Below, in pieces: positions 24,822-33,125 of a stretch of DNA of 64,000 nt; positions within the stretch are counted from its first letter, which is position 1; the number at the start of each line of letters is the position of its first letter. The DNA lies in NCBI GenBank assembly GCA_963838775.1, contig CAWISP010000040.1, positions 1 through 64,000 on the forward strand, given 5' to 3'. Source of the stretch: Chersky-840 sp963838775 (GTDB taxonomy: Bacteria > Actinomycetota > Acidimicrobiia > Acidimicrobiales > UBA8190). The notes under the pieces were generated by a model. The model was not told the origin of the DNA, ran no database searches, and worked only from the letters and a program-made list of their open reading frames with translations. Both the position numbers and the translations under genes were made by a program.

Positions 24822-25275
24822 CCGCGCCTCCCGACCGGGCTGTCACCGGCCGCCATTTCCACACCAGGTACTCGTGGTCGTCGTCCTCGTAGAGCACCTC
24901 GACGACGAGCTCGACCTCGGTGCCCACCGTGAGGTCGTCCACCGTGACCTCGGGCACGACCTGGCCCATCACGACCATCTTCTCCTCGGCGAGCTCCACC
25001 GCCGCGATACAGAACGGTACGTAGGGATCGGCGGCGACATACGGCGCCGGGGGCGTGTAACGGGCGTCGGTGTAGGACCACACCTTGCCGCGACGACTGA
25101 GCGATACCTCGTCGAAGGTGGTGCCGTCGCAGCCGGGGTTGGCGCAGAAGAAGGTCTCGCGGGGAAAGGCGTAGGTACCACAGGCCTGGCACCGGCTCCC
25201 GAGCAGGGCCGGGGCGTCGCCGTCGGTGGTGAACCATCCCTCCACGGCCGGGACGCGGGTCTTGGTGGTGGTCAT
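24814..25275 (-). CDS. Zn-ribbon OB-fold (DUF35) partner protein
   Basis: 153 residues. The rubredoxin-like zinc ribbon has four Cys (CQACGTYAFPRETFFCANPGC), followed by the OB-fold acyl-CoA-binding strands (GKVWSYTDARYTPPAPY, VVPEVTVDDLTVGTEVEL). DUF35 proteins complex with SCP2-type thiolases and are needed for their activity in actinobacterial steroid degradation. Its 3' end overlaps the thiolase start by 8 bp. Confidence 0.85.
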   Translation of the reverse strand: MTTTKTRVPAVEGWFTTDGDAPALLGSRCQACGTYAFPRETFFCANPGCDGTTFDEVSLSRRGKVWSYTDARYTPPAPYVAADPYVPFCIAAVELAEEKMVVMGQVVPEVTVDDLTVGTEVELVVEVLYEDDDHEYLVWKWRPVTARSGGAGA

Positions 25276-25301
25276 TGCGGCAGTCTAACGCTCCGTCAGA
25301 T

Positions 25302-25323
25302 CCGGGCCCCGGGCCCCGGGCCC
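25302..25323. repeat. G/C-only palindromic tract
   Basis: Repeated CCGGGCCC units in the divergent spacer between the DUF35 gene and the PhzF gene. A hairpin is possible; I assign no function. Confidence 0.4.
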
Positions 25324-25476
25324 AGGGGCTCCGTTCGGGCCCGCTCGCGCCGCGGCCTAAATTCGACAGCTCGACCCGACACCGTTCGACCCCGCACCTG
25401 CATGACCGCACCGCACTCGTCCGGGACCGCTCCCTCGGGATCCTGTCCCCCGATGCTCCAGGATCGTGACCCAGCC

Positions 25477-26292
25477 ATGGACCTCACCGTCGTCGATTCC
25501 TTCACCGACCGACCTTTCGCCGGCAACCCCGCCGCCATCGCCGTGGTGGACGTCTTTCCCGATGAAGCCCGGATGCAGGCCATCGCCCGCGAGATGAACC
25601 TGTCGGAGACGGCGTTCGTCGTGCCCCGCGCCGACGGGTCCTACGACCTGCGGTGGTTCACCCCCGAGGTGGAGGTGGACCTGTGCGGGCACGCCACCCT
25701 GGCCGCGGCCCACGTGCTCGGTGGGACCGGGAGGTTCCAAACCAAGAGCGGCGAGTTGGTGTGCACGCCGGGCGGCAACGGCTGGATCGAGATGGACTTC
25801 CCCGCCGACCCCCCCGTGGCCGAGGCGGCGCCACCGTCGATCGTGGCCACGCTCGGCCTCGTCGCCGGACCTGACGCCGGACCCGGCGCGGGGCCAGACG
25901 AGACGTCGTCGGTGCGCGCCTACGCCCGTACCCGCACCGACGTCCTGGTGGAGCTGGCCGGCGCCGACATCGTCCGTGCCCTGCGTCCCGACCTCGCCGC
26001 CGTGGCCGCGCTCGAGTCGCGGTGTGCCATCGTCACCGCCGTCGGCGACCGCCCCGGCATCGACTTTGTCAGTCGCGTCTTCGCGCCGAACGCCGGCATC
26101 GCCGAGGACCCCGTCACCGGCTCGGCGCACTGTTCGCTGGCGGTGTACTGGGGTCAGCGCCTCGGCCGCGACACCCTGGTGGGGGAACAGGCTTCAGCGC
26201 GCGGCGGCGTGGTACGCATGACCCGCAAGGTGCAGCGCGTCGTGCTCAGCGGTCAGGCCGTCACCGTCTCGAAGGTGCACCTCGTGGTGTGA
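25477..26292 (+). CDS. PhzF-family isomerase
   Basis: 271 residues from ATG 25477. The diaminopimelate-epimerase-like fold reads VDSFTDRPFAGNPAAIAVV, NLSETAFVVPR with the catalytic Glu, RWFTPEVEVDLCGHATLAAAHVL, and the second lobe GIAEDPVTGSAHCSLAVYW. Most relatives outside phenazine clusters have no known substrate. No phenazine genes are nearby. Confidence 0.88.
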   Translation: MDLTVVDSFTDRPFAGNPAAIAVVDVFPDEARMQAIAREMNLSETAFVVPRADGSYDLRWFTPEVEVDLCGHATLAAAHVLGGTGRFQTKSGELVCTPGGNGWIEMDFPADPPVAEAAPPSIVATLGLVAGPDAGPGAGPDETSSVRAYARTRTDVLVELAGADIVRALRPDLAAVAALESRCAIVTAVGDRPGIDFVSRVFAPNAGIAEDPVTGSAHCSLAVYWGQRLGRDTLVGEQASARGGVVRMTRKVQRVVLSGQAVTVSKVHLVV

Positions 26293-26336
26293 GGACCCGA
26301 AGCCGGGCCCGCGGCGGGCGGTGGCAACATGGCGCC

Positions 26337-27215
26337 ATGGACGCCCCCCGTACCGCCCGTGCCATGTGGAAGCTTTTCGAGCCTTTGCACGCCGTCACCT
26401 ACTTCGCCGACGAGTGCCTCGAGGAATACACAGCGGCGGGGCTCAAGGGCTTCTGGATGGGCTACTTCGCCGGTCGCGCCGCGCCCATGGGGGCGGTGGC
26501 GCCCGGCGTCGTCGAGGCCACCTTCTTCAGCTTCAACCCCGATCGGGTCAACCGGGCCCTCCCCGACGCATGGTCGTTCGCCACCCCCGACCGCGTCCTC
26601 GACGCCCGCCTGGCCGGCGTCGACCGCGCCTACGGCCGGCTCTTCGGGACCGACGGCGCCGGGGCCGGCCTCTCCGACCGCGACATGGCCCGCGCTGCTG
26701 AACTGGTCCGGGCCGCGGTGGAGGGGCTGCCCGTCGACGGTCGTCCCCTGGCAGCCGCCAACGTCGCGTTGGCATGGCCCGAGGAACCCCATCTGGCGTT
26801 GTGGCAAGCCACCACCGTGCTGCGCGAGCACCGCGGCGACGGGCACGTCGTCGCGCTCGTGGCGGCGGGGTTGGACGGTCGCCAGGCGCTCGTGACGATG
26901 GCGGCGACCGGCGCCGTGCCAAGGGCGATGCTCCAGGCCGCCCGGGGTTGGGACGACGAGGCGTGGGACAGCGCCACAGGCACGCTGATCGACCGGGGAT
27001 GGCTCGATGAGGACGGCACCCAGACCACGTCGGGCGCCGAGGCACGCCGTCAGATCGAGGACTTGACCGACCTTCTTGCCGCCGAGCCCTGGGAACGCCT
27101 CGGAGAAGACGACGCCGAAGCCCTGCGCGCCGTGCTCACACCCCTTGCCCGTGCCATCGCGGCGGCCGGTTCGGTCCCCGTGCCCAACCCCATCGGCCTC
27201 CCGCCCCCCGAGTAG
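26337..27215 (+). CDS. SCO6745-family protein (winged-helix-like)
   Basis: 292 residues from ATG 26337. The pattern matches actinobacterial SCO6745-like proteins: ARAMWKLFEPLHAVTYFADE, GFWMGYFAGRAAPMG, FFSFNPDRVNRALPDAW and a helical C-terminus (LIDRGWLDEDG then EDLTDLLAAEPW) recalling MarR-type winged helices. No enzymatic motif is visible. 44 bp after the PhzF gene, possibly in one transcript. Confidence 0.65.
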   Translation: MDAPRTARAMWKLFEPLHAVTYFADECLEEYTAAGLKGFWMGYFAGRAAPMGAVAPGVVEATFFSFNPDRVNRALPDAWSFATPDRVLDARLAGVDRAYGRLFGTDGAGAGLSDRDMARAAELVRAAVEGLPVDGRPLAAANVALAWPEEPHLALWQATTVLREHRGDGHVVALVAAGLDGRQALVTMAATGAVPRAMLQAARGWDDEAWDSATGTLIDRGWLDEDGTQTTSGAEARRQIEDLTDLLAAEPWERLGEDDAEALRAVLTPLARAIAAAGSVPVPNPIGLPPPE

Positions 27216-27240
27216 CTCGACCATCCGTCGAGCGACAGGG

Positions 27241-27795
27241 TCAGTCCCAGAGGTCGGCGGGTGCCTGTCCCAGGGGGTAGTGCCCGGGGAGCATCTCTCC
27301 CGAGGCGGCGCGCTCCATGCGGCGGCGCATGCCGTCGGACAGCGCGTCGGCCTTGATCATCTCGATGAACAGCGCGGTGGCGTTGCCGACATCGAAGAAG
27401 TCGCGTTGCCACGACCACTTCCAGTTCCCGGCGTAGCGGAACCAGCTCCCGCCGAGCCCGGGGATCACATAGGGCGAGCCGTCGGGGCGGGTGCTGTCGG
27501 CGATCTGCTTCCACAGGCCGATGACCTCGCCCTGCTGGGGGTCGATGAGCACCTTCTGGTACGGGTACGTCCACCCGTCGAGGCCGCCCATCTCGAGACC
27601 GAGGGCGATGTCCCGGATCTCGTCGCGTCCCACCGCCATGAATTCCTCGTGCGGCCCGATGTTCCAGCCGTAGGTGGCGTCCTCGGTGTACATCTCGGCC
27701 ATGGGCCGCCAGTCACCGGCCTCCTGGGCCCGGCGGTTGGTCTCGAGCCACCGCTGCACCATCTCCTCGAGCTCGTCGTATGCGAACGGCGGCAC
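27241..27795 (-). CDS. SnoaL/NTF2-like protein
   Basis: 184 residues from GTG 27795, one base after the ferredoxin stop. The cone-shaped NTF2-like fold is suggested by MVQRWLETNRRAQEAGDWRPMAEMYTEDATYGWN, followed by alternating strands (WTYPYQKVLIDP, SWFRYAGNWKWSW). It may be an isomerase, cyclase or lyase in the cyp51-linked pathway. Coupling with the ferredoxin and Cyp51 genes suggests a shared substrate (inference). Confidence 0.65.
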   Translation of the reverse strand: MPPFAYDELEEMVQRWLETNRRAQEAGDWRPMAEMYTEDATYGWNIGPHEEFMAVGRDEIRDIALGLEMGGLDGWTYPYQKVLIDPQQGEVIGLWKQIADSTRPDGSPYVIPGLGGSWFRYAGNWKWSWQRDFFDVGNATALFIEMIKADALSDGMRRRMERAASGEMLPGHYPLGQAPADLWD

Positions 27796-27796
27796 G

Positions 27797-27988
27797 TCAA
27801 TCCTCCTCAATTCGTAAGGCGTGGGTGGGACAGAATTGCACCGCCGCCTCCACCTGGGCGCGCAGTGCCTCGGGGGGCGACTCGTCGAGGACGACCACGG
27901 CGTTCTTCGACACCGTGAACACCGCGTCGGCCTCGGACTCACACACCCCGTGACCCTGGCACAGGTCGCGGTCGACGACGATTCTCAC
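27797..27988 (-). CDS. [3Fe-4S] ferredoxin, P450 partner
   Basis: 63 residues from GTG 27988, overlapping the Cyp51 stop (GTGA). RIVVDRDLCQGHGVCESEADAVF and AAVQFCPTHALRI give the Cys-x5-Cys...Cys-Pro pattern of small actinobacterial [3Fe-4S] ferredoxins; the second position of the first cluster motif is His (CQGHGVC). It delivers electrons to the upstream P450, as for the ferredoxin beside mycobacterial cyp51. Confidence 0.9.
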   Translation of the reverse strand: MRIVVDRDLCQGHGVCESEADAVFTVSKNAVVVLDESPPEALRAQVEAAVQFCPTHALRIEED

Positions 27989-29391
27989 GAAGCGATGACC
28001 GGGTCGGGTGCAGGCGTCGGCGCAGCGGGGACGGCCCGGCGTCGGAACGTGGCTGCGCACGGCTGGACCAGCTGCACCACCATCTTGGAGTGGTCGTTGC
28101 GGTAGGTGTCCGACGGCTGGGCCAGCTCGAAGTCCCAATGCCGCAGCAGCACCGAGAAGATGGCCTTGAGCTGCATCATGGCGAAGGGCGCCCCCACGCA
28201 GCGGTGGCGGCCGGCCCCGAAGGGGATCCACGTCCAGGGGTTGGCCCTGTCCTCGGCCCGGGGTTCGAGATAGCGCTCGGGCACGAAGGCGTCGGGGTCG
28301 GGGAAGTCCTCGGCGATGCGGTTCGACACCGTCGGGCTCGCCCCCACGAGCTTGCCGGGGGCGATGCGGAACCCCTCCACCTCGAGCCCCTCCTTCGCCA
28401 CCCGCAGCACCAGGATGAGCGGGGGATGGAGGCGTAGCGCCTCCTTGATGGCCGACTCGAGGCGGGGCATGGCGCGCAGCGCCTGGTAGCTCACCTCTTC
28501 ACCGTGCGCGTAGAGCTCGTCGAGCTCGGCCCGCACCGCGTCGAGCTCGCCGGGGTGGCGCAACAGCTCGATGAGCGTCCACGCCGCGGTGCCGGAGGTG
28601 GTGTGGTGGCCGGCGAACATCATCGAGATGAACATGCCGGTGACGATGTCGGTCGAGAACTTCGGCGTGCCGTCCTCCTCGCGGATCGACATCAGGACGT
28701 CGAGCAGGTCGCGGTCGTCGTCGGTGGGGGGCGGGCCCGTGCGGCGCCGGTCCATGATCCCCTGCACCAGCTCCACGAGCCCGAGGCGGGCCTCGTCGCG
28801 GCGCCGGAAGCTGTCGATGGGCGCGTAGGGATCGACATAGGCGATGGCGTCGGTGCCCTGCTCCAGGTCGTGATAGAGCGCGGCGAAACGGCGGTCGAGC
28901 TCGTGACGGAACTTGCGCCCGATGAGACAGGCCGAGGACGTGTAGATGGTGAGCTCGGCGAAGAAGTCGAGGAGGTCGATGGTCCCGCTGCCGGACCACG
29001 TGCTCACCATCGCCTCCACCTCGTCCGCGATCGTCGCGGCGTGGCCCCGCATGAACTTGTCCCGCAGCGCCTGGTTGTGCAGCATCTCGCGACGGCGTTC
29101 GGGGGGCGCGTCGAAGACCACCCCTTCTCCGAAGATCGGCGTCATGAAGGGATAGGCCTCGGCCTGGTCGAGCACCTCTTCGGGGGCACGGAAGAACATC
29201 TCGTTGGCCTCGGCCCCGGTGAGCAGCACGACGTCGCGCTCCGCCAGGCGGAACTGGCCCACGTCGCCGCACTCGGTGCGGACGCGTCGCATGAGCCCGA
29301 TGGGATCGACGCGCAGCTCGTCGAGATGCCCGTGCTCGCCCTCTCCGCCCGAGACCTGGGGCGGTTCGCGCAGTCCGACGTCGACGGTCAT
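27985..29391 (-). CDS. cyp51: CYP51-type cytochrome P450 (sterol 14alpha-demethylase family)
   Basis: 468 residues from ATG 29391, which overlaps the SDR stop. The I-helix FAGHHTTSGTAAWTLIELLRH, K-helix KEALR, and heme loop FGAGRHRCVGAPFAMMQLK, followed by AIFSVLLRHWDFELAQ and YRNDHSKMVVQLVQP, are close to bacterial CYP51. Residues YVDPYAPIDSFRRRDEAR also fit. The known reaction is oxidative removal of the sterol 14alpha-methyl; the native bacterial substrate is unresolved. A proline-rich tail (PAAPTPAPDP) is an addition. Confidence 0.88.
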   Translation of the reverse strand: MTVDVGLREPPQVSGGEGEHGHLDELRVDPIGLMRRVRTECGDVGQFRLAERDVVLLTGAEANEMFFRAPEEVLDQAEAYPFMTPIFGEGVVFDAPPERRREMLHNQALRDKFMRGHAATIADEVEAMVSTWSGSGTIDLLDFFAELTIYTSSACLIGRKFRHELDRRFAALYHDLEQGTDAIAYVDPYAPIDSFRRRDEARLGLVELVQGIMDRRRTGPPPTDDDRDLLDVLMSIREEDGTPKFSTDIVTGMFISMMFAGHHTTSGTAAWTLIELLRHPGELDAVRAELDELYAHGEEVSYQALRAMPRLESAIKEALRLHPPLILVLRVAKEGLEVEGFRIAPGKLVGASPTVSNRIAEDFPDPDAFVPERYLEPRAEDRANPWTWIPFGAGRHRCVGAPFAMMQLKAIFSVLLRHWDFELAQPSDTYRNDHSKMVVQLVQPCAATFRRRAVPAAPTPAPDPVIAS

Positions 29392-30198
29392 GCCGTGCCT
29401 CCTTGTGTGTGCTCGTCGGGCACGATCGGCCCTTCGGGCTGGACTTCGATCAACGGGAGATGTGTGCCCGGTGGGGTCGTCACCGCCGCCATCACCGCCG
29501 CGGCCACCGCCGGGGGGCGCAGGAAGTGGCTGTGGCGCGCCGCGCCGAAGCGCACCCATTCGCCGAGCACGGCCGCGGTGGTGTCGGGCCCCCAGTCGGT
29601 CCCCATCTCGGTGAGGGTCTGGCCGGGCTGGATGATGGTGGCGCGCACCCCGGTGCCCTCGAGCTCGAGCTGCAGGGCGCGCACGTAGCCCTCGAGCCCC
29701 CACTTCGACGCCATGTAGGCGGCCATGAGGGGCCGGGGCGCGCGGATGATGTCCGAGCTCACGAAGACGAGGTCACCGTGGTGCCGTCGCGCCATGGCGG
29801 GCGCCAGCGCGGCCACGAGCCGCTGCGCACCGAGGAGGTTCACCTCGATGGTGTGGGCGAAGTCCTTCGGAGAAGTGGTCGAGCGCGGTGCCGGGCGCGG
29901 CGTGCCCGGCGCTCGACACCAGGATGTCGACCGGTCCCACCGCCTCTTCGGCGGCGCGGGCGAAGTCCTCCACCGAGGCGGCTTCGGCGAGATCGAGGCG
30001 GTGCACGTGGGCCTCACCGCCGCCGGTCCGGATGCTCGCCGCGACCTCCTCGCACCGCTCTACGCGGCGGGCACCGAGTACCACGGGATGGCCGGCCGCG
30101 GCCAGGGCCACCGCGACGGCGGCGCCCATCCCCGACGACGCGCCCGAGACCACCGAGCCACGACGTTGCGGATGGGGGACGAATGTGGCGGATGGCAC
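29388..30198 (-). pseudogene. short-chain dehydrogenase, single-base frameshift
   Basis: From GTG 30198 the first frame gives VVSGASSGMGAAVAVALAAAG, VLGARRVERCEEVA and PVDILVSSAGHAAPGTALDHFSE. The second frame resumes with KDFAHTIEVNLLGAQRLVAAL, LVFVSSDI, AAYMASKWGLEGYVRAL (the YxxxK) and TIIQPGQTLTEMG. The break lies near 29869 and is repaired by one added base. Both halves are otherwise intact, so this may be a sequencing error instead of a dead gene. The position matches the SDR beside mycobacterial cyp51. The stop overlaps the cyp51 start. Confidence 0.85.
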
Positions 30199-30213
30199 GG
30201 CGGCGATCCTGGC

Positions 30214-31455
30214 TCAATTCGCCCGGCGGCGCGGTGTGACGGTGGTGGGGAGGCTGGCAAAGCCCCGCACGTTGATGGAATGGACCCGCCGTGCTCCGGC
30301 GGCGTCGATGTCGTAGTCGCCCACGCGCCCGACGAACTCCTCGAGCACGACGCGCGCCTCGAGCCGGGCCAGGGGGGCTCCCAGGCAGAAGTGGCGTCCC
30401 CCGCCGAAGCTGATGAGCTTGGTGGTGTCACGGTCGAGGTCGTAGCGGTCGGGGTCGGGAAAGACGTCGGGGTCGCGGTTGGCCGAGCCCACGAGCAGCA
30501 GCACGCGCTCGCCGTCGCGCACCGTCGTGCCGAGGAGCTCCACGCTCCCGGTGACGACGCGCAGCAGCATCTGGGAGGAGGTGTCGTAGCGAAGCGTCTC
30601 CTCCACCCACGCCGCGGCCCGACCGGGCTCCGCCAGCGCCGTGGCCTTCTCGTCGGGGAACCGCCACGCCCAGTACCAGGCGTTGGCGAGGAGCTTGGTG
30701 GTGGTCTCGTTTCCCGCCACCACGATGAGGAAGAGGAAGGCGATGATCTCGTCGTCACTGAGCCGGTCGCCGTCCCCCTCGACGTCGAGGAGTCCCGACG
30801 TGAGGTCGTAACGCCGGGCCCGGCGACGCTCGGTCACCATGTCGGAGAAGTACCCGGCCAGGACGAGAGCCGCCTCCATCCCTTCTTGCGGCACGTCGAA
30901 GACGCCCTCGTCACGGTGCACGAGCAGGTCGGCGAGGCGCCGCACCTCGGCTCGGTCGGCCTCGGGGACCCCGATCATCTGGGAGATCACGTCCATGGGC
31001 AGCTTGCCGGCCACGTCGGCGACCATGTCGAAGCTGCCCGCGTCCACCGCGGCGTCGAGGTAGCGCACGGCCAAGGCGCGGATGTCGGGCTCGAGCTCGG
31101 CCACCCGGCGGGGCGTGAAGGCCTTGGACACCAGTGACCGCATACGCGTGTGGCGGGGCGGGTCCATGGCCAGGAAGGACATCGACTTGTGGGCCTGGGG
31201 CCCGTAGGCGGCGGGGTCGAGGGTCACGCCGAAACGGTTGGAGAGGTGCGCCGGGTCACGGAACGCGGCCAACACATCGGCGTGGCGTGACAGCGCCCAG
31301 AAGTCGAACTCGTCGTTGCGGTACAGCGGCGCCTCGGTGCGCAAGCGGGCGTAGGTCGGGTAGGGATCCTCGTGGATGTCGTAGTCGTAGGGGCTGTAGC
31401 GGACCGGGGTGCCGGTTCCGGCCCCGCTGTCGACGACGGTGCCGGTGCCACTCAC
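30214..31455 (-). CDS. cytochrome P450 (CYP123-like by context)
   Basis: 413 residues from GTG 31455, overlapping the TetR stop (GTGA). I-helix VVAGNETTTKL, K-helix EETLR, and heme loop FGGGRHFCLGAPLARLE are intact. YSPYDYDIHEDPYPTYARLR is the usual N-terminal P450 segment. It occupies the place of CYP123 in the mycobacterial cyp51 neighbourhood; the family number is inferred from position only. It can share the nearby ferredoxin. Confidence 0.88.
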   Translation of the reverse strand: MSGTGTVVDSGAGTGTPVRYSPYDYDIHEDPYPTYARLRTEAPLYRNDEFDFWALSRHADVLAAFRDPAHLSNRFGVTLDPAAYGPQAHKSMSFLAMDPPRHTRMRSLVSKAFTPRRVAELEPDIRALAVRYLDAAVDAGSFDMVADVAGKLPMDVISQMIGVPEADRAEVRRLADLLVHRDEGVFDVPQEGMEAALVLAGYFSDMVTERRRARRYDLTSGLLDVEGDGDRLSDDEIIAFLFLIVVAGNETTTKLLANAWYWAWRFPDEKATALAEPGRAAAWVEETLRYDTSSQMLLRVVTGSVELLGTTVRDGERVLLLVGSANRDPDVFPDPDRYDLDRDTTKLISFGGGRHFCLGAPLARLEARVVLEEFVGRVGDYDIDAAGARRVHSINVRGFASLPTTVTPRRRAN

Positions 31456-32060
31456 GCCGCGCCTGCCAGCACCAGGCGGGCCGCGTCGGCCAGCGCGTCG
31501 GGCACGTCCTCGAATCGGATGTGGCCCATGCCCGCCCACAACATCGCCCCGCTGTAGGCGAGGTCGAGGCTGCGCAGCACCGCCTGGTCGGCGTCGTCAC
31601 CGAGGGCGTTGGCGATGCGCTCGTGCAGGGCCGTGCCGGACAGCACGCGCAGCGCCCGGACCTCGGGCCCGCTCCCGAGCAGTGCGGTCGTGCATGCTGC
31701 CGCCAGCATGGGGTCGCCCGCCATGAACAGGCCCAAGACCCGCAGCTCGGCGACGACGCGATCGACCGCCGATGCGGCGGTGCCGTTCGGGACCGTCGAC
31801 TCGGGCTCGGGCAGCGCCTGCAGGCGGCGCCACAGCACCTCGGCCAGGAGGTGGTCCTTCGACGCGAAGTAGGTGTACGCGGTGGCGGGTGCCACACCGG
31901 CACGTCGCGCCACGTTGCGCACCGTCAGCCCCTCGTACCCTCGTCGGCGCGCTTCGTCGGCGGCCGCCTCGACCAGTTGCTCGACCACGGCGACCTGGCG
32001 CACCGTGAGGCGCCGGCGCGAGGCCTCGGCGGCGAGGCCCGCCACCGCCGCATCGGTCAT
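31452..32060 (-). CDS. TetR-family regulator
   Basis: 202 residues from ATG 32060. N-terminal helix-turn-helix: VEAAADEARRRGYEGLTVRNVARRAGVAPATAYTYFASKDHLLAEVL. The C-terminal ligand domain is Ala/Leu-rich. It heads the P450/SDR/Cyp51/ferredoxin operon and is divergent from the dehydrogenase/ALDH operon. It probably binds the dyad at 32191-32204 and controls both directions. Confidence 0.9.
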   Translation of the reverse strand: MTDAAVAGLAAEASRRRLTVRQVAVVEQLVEAAADEARRRGYEGLTVRNVARRAGVAPATAYTYFASKDHLLAEVLWRRLQALPEPESTVPNGTAASAVDRVVAELRVLGLFMAGDPMLAAACTTALLGSGPEVRALRVLSGTALHERIANALGDDADQAVLRSLDLAYSGAMLWAGMGHIRFEDVPDALADAARLVLAGAA

Positions 32061-32190
32061 GCCGTTGCCCTCAGCTCGACGGGGACCTCGCCGGACCGGA
32101 TGCCGACGGCTGCGCACATGGACCGGTCCGGGAGGTGCACGATGAGGGCGTACTCGTCATTGCGGTGGCCCATGACGTCAGACTACATTC

Positions 32191-32204
32191 CAGACACCTG
32201 TCTG
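32191..32204. promoter_or_regulatory. candidate TetR operator
   Basis: CAGACA-cc-TGTCTG is a perfect inverted repeat in the 192-bp divergent promoter region, with flanking TCAGAC (32179-32184) and GTCTGA extending it. It sits between the TetR gene and the plus-strand dehydrogenase operon. Assignment to this TetR is inferred from position. Confidence 0.55.
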
Positions 32205-32252
32205 ACTAGAGGGAAGCGGGGATTCGATGGAGACCTGGGGATCGGGGCGGCG

Positions 32253-33125
32253 ATGACCACCGTCGGGGTCATCGGGCTGGGCGACATCGGCCGCGGCGTG
32301 GCCGACGCCGTGGGACGTGCCGGGCTCGACCTGGGCGTTTGTGACCTCCGCGCCGAGGCCACGGCCCCCTACGCGGCGTCGGCGCACATCGCCGCCACCC
32401 CCGCGCTCCTGGGTGAGCGCAGTGACGTCGTCGTCGTGGTCGTGGTGGACGACCGCCAGGTCCTCGCCGTTCTCGACGGGGCCGACGGTGCGCTGGCCGG
32501 GATGGCCGGGGGGTCGACGGTGGTCGTGCTCAGCACGGTGTCGCCGGGCACCATCGAGGCCGTGGCCACCTCGGCGTCGGCCCGGGGCATCGACGTGGTC
32601 GACTGCGGCGTGAGCGGAGGCCCGGGCGCGGCCGCCGAGGGCACCCTGGTGGCGATGGTGGGAGGCGACGCCACGGTGATCGAGCGGGTAGGGCCCGTCC
32701 TCGACTGCTTCACCTCGCTGGTGGTGCACATGGGCCCCCTCGGGGCCGGGCTCAAGGCGAAGCTGGCCCGCAACCTCGTGCAGTACGGGTCGTGGCTCGC
32801 TGCCTACGAGGCGCAGGTGCTCGCCGAGGCGGCCGGGATCGAGCTGTCCAAGCTGGCCGAGGTCATCAGGGCGAGCGACAAATTGATCGGTGGGTCGTCA
32901 CGCCTCATGTTCCGCGACACCGTCGCCCCACTCGCACCCGACGCCCACCCCGGCATCGTGACCGCCATGGCCAACGGCGCCGCGCTCGCCCACAAGGACC
33001 TCCGCGCCGCCCTCGCCCTGGGCCAGACCCTCGAGGTGGCGCTGCCCTTGGCAGCGATGACCGACGCCCGCTGTGATGCGGTGTTCGGGATCGAAGGGCG
33101 CGCCGCCACGATGGAGGAGACGTGA
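32253..33125 (+). CDS. NAD(P)-dependent 3-hydroxyisobutyrate/6-phosphogluconate dehydrogenase-like protein
   Basis: 290 residues from ATG 32253. Rossmann motif VGVIGLGDIGRGVADAVG, substrate loop DCGVSGGPGAAAEGTLVAMVGGD, and catalytic-Lys region GAGLKAKLARNLVQYGSW. The gene corresponds by type to the dehydrogenase of the mycobacterial cyp51 locus. The stop overlaps the ALDH start (GTGA), the first of a chain of five coupled genes. Confidence 0.88.
   Translation: MTTVGVIGLGDIGRGVADAVGRAGLDLGVCDLRAEATAPYAASAHIAATPALLGERSDVVVVVVVDDRQVLAVLDGADGALAGMAGGSTVVVLSTVSPGTIEAVATSASARGIDVVDCGVSGGPGAAAEGTLVAMVGGDATVIERVGPVLDCFTSLVVHMGPLGAGLKAKLARNLVQYGSWLAAYEAQVLAEAAGIELSKLAEVIRASDKLIGGSSRLMFRDTVAPLAPDAHPGIVTAMANGAALAHKDLRAALALGQTLEVALPLAAMTDARCDAVFGIEGRAATMEET

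Noticed and set aside
25302..25323. Rho-independent terminator in the G/C palindromic tract
   Set aside because: There is no T-run after the hairpin, and the flanking genes diverge, so a terminator is not expected.
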